Shown here in pieces: positions 19,480-23,394 of a stretch of 23,394 nucleotides of DNA. The stretch comes from Hypsibius dujardini. Taxonomy: Eukaryota; Tardigrada; Eutardigrada; Parachela; Hypsibiidae. The stretch lies in NCBI GenBank assembly GCA_001579985.1, contig LRSR01012338.1:1-23394 (forward strand), given 5' to 3'. Under the pieces are notes generated by a model. It was not told the DNA's origin, ran no database searches, and worked only from the letters and a program-made list of their open reading frames with translations. The translations under genes were made by a program, and so were the position numbers. Each line of letters begins with the position of its first letter. Positions within the stretch are counted from its first letter, which is position 1.

Positions 19480-22110
19480 ATGGCCGACAATTCGCGACAA
19501 ATGAAAGCGGTTCGCTTTGAGAAGACCGGACCATCCAGCGTGCTCACTGTGGTGGACGTGCCCATCAACAATCCTGGACCTGATCAGGTGGGTATTTCGG
19601 TCGCCGGACGTTCCTTCAATTCCTTGCAAGATGCTTGTGAAGCGAGCTACTAAACGTTTATTTCGGATGGCAATAACTTAGTCAATATCAGTCGAATAAA
19701 CTTTTTGTTATCTAAGGTTTCTAGGATGTCTAAGATTTCTAAGTTCATGATCAATTTTGTATTGATTAAATCTTTTAGTCCAGTTTAAGTTACCAAGACC
19801 GTAAGTAATTTAATTAGTTCTCTAACGTAAATCTTTAGAACACACCGCCTTTATATCTGTCTAGTTCTTTTGAAACCAAAAAAAAACTAAAGGTAAAATA
19901 TTTGTCCTTTACTTGTTCTTCTTGTAGGTCCTTGTTCGAGTCCACGCCGCTGGGCTAAATCCCGTTGAGGTGTTGATTCGCTCAGGATTCTTTCCCGTCC
20001 CGCCGAGTGTACAAATTATCGGCACGGACGCCGCCGGCGTGGTGGCGGAAGTGGGCTCTAACGTTAAAGACTACAAGGTACCATCATAGTTAAAATACAG
20101 AATTTCTCTTTCCCCCACTTACGGAACGTACACACATGTTAAAATTTCGCACACGTTTGCAACGTAAAAAAGAGAAAAATTAAATTAATGTAGATGTATG
20201 TTTCAGAAAGGCGATCGAGTGGTGATCTATGCAAAGTCGCCGGCCTACCAGAGCGGCACTTACGCCCAGGTATAAAATACTCTTTACGAAAGTTTCAGTA
20301 ATGTATTTATTTACATTTTGTTCGTTGCATTTTACAGTACTTTCTTGCGGATCCAGACATGCTGTTCCATCTCCCCGAGAAGTACAGCTTCGAAGACGGC
20401 GCGTCCCTCGGCATCCCCTTCCTCACTGCCTACTATAACATTGTCCTACTGTAAGTGTTGTCGTCAATGTAATCAACCTGAACTGATATACGCAGCCGCG
20501 GATAAAATTATCGATATTTAAAGATTATTTCGCCCAGTCTATACAGAATATATTGTACTTCCTCATGTCAACTTCATGTGTAGATTAATGTCCCTTAGAA
20601 CTATCGCATGCAGTTCGATAAATTTTCGAAAATGAACGAGAAGGAAGACAACTTATATACTAGCCGTTTGGCCTCTGTTTATATATTCATAAAATTTAAA
20701 TATCACCTAGTTTATGGTATTAGGACTGGTAATGTATTTTCACGTCCACTGAGCTGAGCTGAACGTCTCAGTTTATTAAAAAACTCAGCTGACAGTCTCA
20801 ATCTCTTAGGGATAATATTACCTACTACCTAATTTTACTAAAAATTATCTTGGTGCCACTTACTAAAAAATACGTTTCAGTAACTAAACCCTGTATTTTA
20901 TTAGTTTCGGTCGAAATCAGTTGACTCCGTTAGTGTTTTTTAAGAAACTGTTAGTTATTTTGTTTTAGTTTATAATTATCAAAACTTCACTCTTAACAAA
21001 AAGGGACGGACGATAAACGATAAACGATAAACGAGGGAACACTGGCCTACGTTGCCTACACATGTATATATTTTTGGTCTTTCAGAGCTCGCGCCAAGGC
21101 CGGTGAAGTGGTGCTGGTCAACGGCGCCAGTGGCGCCACCGGTCTATACGCCATCGAAGTGGCCCGTGCGATGGGCTGCAAGGTGATTGGGACAGCAGGC
21201 CACGAGAACGGACTGGCGCTGATCGCCGAAAAAGGCGCCACCGCTGTCAGCTACAAGGCCAGCGATTTGATGGAGCAAATCAAGGCCGCAGCCGGTCCGA
21301 ACGGCGTGGACATTGTGTTGGAGACCAAGCCCAGCAATCTGGCCAACGATCTCGAGCTGCTCGCGCCGCTCGGACGTGTCTTGCTGATCAGCGCCAGCGG
21401 CAAAGTCGATCAGGTAAATTTGGGCCCGGTTCTCTTTAAGCAACTCAACATCCGCGGGTCATCTTGCTTCGGCGCGACTGCAGCGCATTACAAGTTGATG
21501 AGAGTCGGCTTGGAGGATGCGTTGAAGGCGGGCGCCATCAAACCGGTCATTCAGAAGGTCTACAAGCTGGATGAAATTGTCCAGGTAATGCATTTCCGAT
21601 AAGCTTTTTAAACGTAGGAAACTTTCATAAGTAATAAAAACATGAGCTTTTGATATCTGAAAAGGATGCACCATGCAGAGTTGTAACATTTTTCCAATTT
21701 CGACTCCGATCCATTCCCATTCCATAGCCCAGCGGGTCGCAACCATTCCCATTTCATTTTCCAAAAACATTCCCCATTCTCATTCCATAAATCAAATTTT
21801 CCATTTCCCTTTCCCAAACGAAGATTCTGTTGTTGGTAGGTTTGCACGGGCTCAGGATACATTTCATTTTCCTTAAACAACATTTTTTTCTGAAAACAAT
21901 TTGAAAGTTTTCCGATCCCGATATTCCCATAGGAAATGTGGGACAATGAGACCAATGGGAACCTGATGAAACAAATGAGCTTATGTTCTAATACTCTCGT
22001 ATTGGGCAATATAAAAATAATTATTCATTCTGTTTTTTTAACAGGCTCATGACGATCTGGAGCATAACCCGGTCGGTGTTGCTGGAAAGCTCGTTTTAGA
22101 TCTATCGTAA
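19480..22110 (+). CDS. CRYZ: Zeta-crystallin-like NADPH:quinone oxidoreductase, 6 exons, complete
   Basis: Exons: 19480-19587, 19928-20077, 20207-20269, 20338-20450, 21086-21584, 22045-22110. All introns are GT-AG, phases match, 999 nt, 332 aa (vertebrate zeta-crystallin is about 329). It is a medium-chain dehydrogenase/reductase of the quinone oxidoreductase group, lacking zinc-ligand patterns. N-terminal GroES-like part: [10 protein letters not shown], then [18 protein letters not shown] and [13 protein letters not shown]. The nucleotide-binding fold has the dinucleotide loop GASGATG at 158-164, preceded by [10 protein letters not shown]. The C-terminus is AHDDLEHN, then AGKLVLDLS, as in the family. 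Members reduce quinones one electron at a time with NADPH, and vertebrate zeta-crystallin also binds AU-rich RNA; which applies here is inferred. The start at 19480 (aaaATGg context) is the only sensible ATG; an in-frame open stretch upstream begins without ATG. Confidence 0.93.
19588..19927 (+). other. Oxidoreductase intron 1, no further feature seen
   Basis: A 340 nt AT-rich intron between GPDQ and VLVRVHA. Nothing else is recognisable. Confidence 0.6.
20451..21085 (+). repeat. Oxidoreductase intron 4 with a short tandem repeat
   Basis: A 635 nt intron. A (cgataaa)3 tandem array lies at about 21009-21034. The stretch 20750-20800 has several ctgagctgagctgaacgtct / aactcagctgacagtctca strings that could pair as a weak hairpin. 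Nothing else is seen. Confidence 0.55.
21585..22044 (+). repeat. Oxidoreductase intron 5 with CATTCC-type pyrimidine-rich repeats
   Basis: 21700-21815 is built from degenerate attcccattcc / atttccattt units. It may be simple-sequence expansion or the sub-terminal part of a decayed transposon. No ORF with support. Confidence 0.5.
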
Positions 22111-22858
22111 ATGGGAAGATTTACAATTCAAACATCTGGCAAGCTGTGCGTGCGCCTTTTTCTATGCTCTTTATTAACATTTACGTATAAAGGTAAAAAC
22201 GTTTACATGCAGCATAATCGATTAAACGTTGGTCTCCGCCAAATGTACGCGGCCGAAATTCCTTCAGCCGCTTGTCTTGACTTTCCCTTCTTACATTTTG
22301 TAAAGTCCCCAGACCGGCAGTGATTGCGATTTGAGGCCTTTTTGAAGTTCAAGTAGAACAAGTTGCCACAGTTTTTTAAACGTAGAGGACCAAAGCGTAT
22401 AAAGCCGGTAAGGTTTTTGGTGATGATGAAGCGAGACCGGTCTCGGATGAAGCCAGGGATGCAACCGTGAAGTTATTCGTCACCCAAACTTCTTGGTGTT
22501 ATTTCAATAACCTTTTGATCGAACTGGGCGACAAATTCCAGCCTTTCCTTTTATACGCAGAATCAAAAGGGAAAGTCCGTTGAAATGTTTGTAATCGCTG
22601 ATGCGAATAATTAAAGCAAGCATTCAGGCAAGAGAATATGTTGAAGGGAAAGTTTGTGCGTTAATAAATTAATCACTAATCCCCCGGAAATATACTCTTA
22701 ATCTGAGGTATCATCAAAGCATAAACTACGTCAGGGAAAACATATCCACCACCAAACGGAAGGGAATGCAAGACTACAGTCAACATTTGCTGCGGCAACC
22801 TCAACAACAATAACAAACTTCTTCCAGCTGCTCCGACAACCGGGTTCCACAGCTTTTC
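22111..22858. other. 3' flank of the oxidoreductase and intergenic DNA
   Basis: ATTAAA at 22221-22226 (about 110 nt past the stop) and AATAAA at 22663-22668 are candidate polyadenylation signals for the plus-strand oxidoreductase. A 22386-22583 plus-strand frame is open for about 65 codons without an ATG and without recognisable similarity, so it is not called. Confidence 0.4.
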
Positions 22859-23383
22859 TCATGCTCCTGCACCGCGCTGGAGCTCTTCCTCTTCCGCTGG
22901 CAGTGCCGAAACTAATAGCCCTTCTCTTTGCTTCTCTCCGTGTGCACATCCGCCATATGACGTTGCAAAAACTCGCATAACGCTTAAAACTGCTAGCACC
23001 TCGAACGCTGGAACATATCCTCGCTCGCGGAAGATGAGAAACCATGCCTGTTGTATTCGTTCGTCGGCGTCCCACGTGCCGGTCCGTATGCTCCAGCAGA
23101 TCTCCAACGTGGCGTGCCTCACCCCGCAGGCTGGATAGACAGTGGTCAGAGCGGCGCCCTCGGCAATGTCGTCGTGCTTCAGTTGGTGTAGGCGCAACAG
23201 TGAGACCGTCTTGAAATCCGCCGGACAGTCTTGGCAGTGGTGGACCCACGTCCGCTTCTCAGGCAGGACGCCGACTCGTTTTCGCGCCGGCTCCTTCGCT
23301 GCGTAATTTTTATCGTAAGCTGCGGTTGTTGTGGCTTCTATCGGGCGTCTTGCGTTTTCGGAGGCGATTTCCGCTTTGTGGGA
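22859..23383 (-). CDS. C-terminal part of a C2H2 zinc-finger protein, cut by the window edge
   Basis: One minus-strand frame is open for about 174 codons from an acceptor-like gttag at 23388-23384 to a TGA at 22859-22861. It codes a basic segment (EPARKRVGVLPEKRTW), then a C2H2 finger: C-x2-C-x12-H-x3-H, from CQDC to HQLKH, with phenylalanine and leucine at the usual core positions. It ends with an unrecognised 110-residue tail (GVRHATLEICWS, WFLIFRERGYVPAFEVL, then EEEELQRGAGA). A single C2H2 finger binds DNA, RNA or protein; its role is unknown here. The 5' part lies outside the window and further splicing inside this stretch is possible. A second overlapping frame (22731-23249) is also open but lacks any motif, so I prefer the finger frame. 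Confidence 0.5.
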   Translation of the reverse strand, partial: SHKAEIASENARRPIEATTTAAYDKNYAAKEPARKRVGVLPEKRTWVHHCQDCPADFKTVSLLRLHQLKHDDIAEGAALTTVYPACGVRHATLEICWSIRTGTWDADERIQQAWFLIFRERGYVPAFEVLAVLSVMRVFATSYGGCAHGEKQREGLLVSALPAEEEELQRGAGA

Positions 23384-23394
23384 CTAACTTTGGG

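Noticed and set aside
20812-20820. taatattac, identical to the nonanucleotide at replication origins of circular Rep-encoding DNA viruses
   Set aside because: An AT-rich 9-mer is expected by chance in 23 kb. There is no stem around it and no Rep-like frame nearby.
22386-22583. 65-codon plus-strand open frame after the oxidoreductase stop
   Set aside because: No ATG, no similarity and no partner exons that I can see.
1-23394. tRNA, rRNA or CRISPR features
   Set aside because: I looked for B-box-like GGTTCGAATCC strings, conserved rRNA segments and regularly spaced repeats and found none that hold up.

Overview
This window is nuclear DNA from an animal. Its genes are split into many short, GC-richer exons joined by GT-AG introns in AT-rich, transposon-littered DNA, and the gene families (gelsolin, cyclic nucleotide-gated channel, zeta-crystallin-type quinone oxidoreductase) fit an invertebrate. 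The modest introns and four to five genes in 23 kb suggest a fairly compact genome. Nothing in the sequence fixes the phylum. I rebuilt exons by hand from splice signals, reading phase and family alignment from memory; no database was searched.

Layout. (1) 223-4793, minus strand: a complete twelve-exon gelsolin-family gene (373 aa, three gelsolin domains), with a polyadenylation signal at 40-45. A 0.93 kb non-autonomous DNA transposon sits in one intron. (2) 5330-7090: intergenic DNA holding a second copy of that transposon and pieces of a rearranged repeat. (3) 7934-15008, plus strand: a complete five-exon cyclic nucleotide-gated channel-like gene (567 aa). Its S1-S6 region, C-linker, cyclic nucleotide-binding domain and C-terminal leucine zipper are recognisable, but the canonical pore filter is absent. 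Its 3.46 kb first intron carries a foldback transposon, a smaller inverted-repeat element and a decayed LINE on the opposite strand. (4) 16540-17047: repeats related to those at 6234-7090, partly in inverted order, so the channel gene lies between two related repeat blocks. (5) 17359-17628, minus strand: a small putative secreted peptide gene. (6) 19480-22110, plus strand: a complete six-exon zeta-crystallin-like quinone oxidoreductase (332 aa). (7) 22859-23383, minus strand: the 3' part of a gene with one C2H2 zinc finger, running off the window edge.

The genes share no obvious pathway; this is ordinary animal gene order rather than an operon. The most notable feature is the channel, in which the membrane scaffold and ligand-binding domain are kept and aligned without gaps while the TIGE/TIGG-type filter is replaced. 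Next in interest are the duplicated, inverted repeat blocks around it and the small secreted peptide, which carries a tandem GGxDRxN motif.
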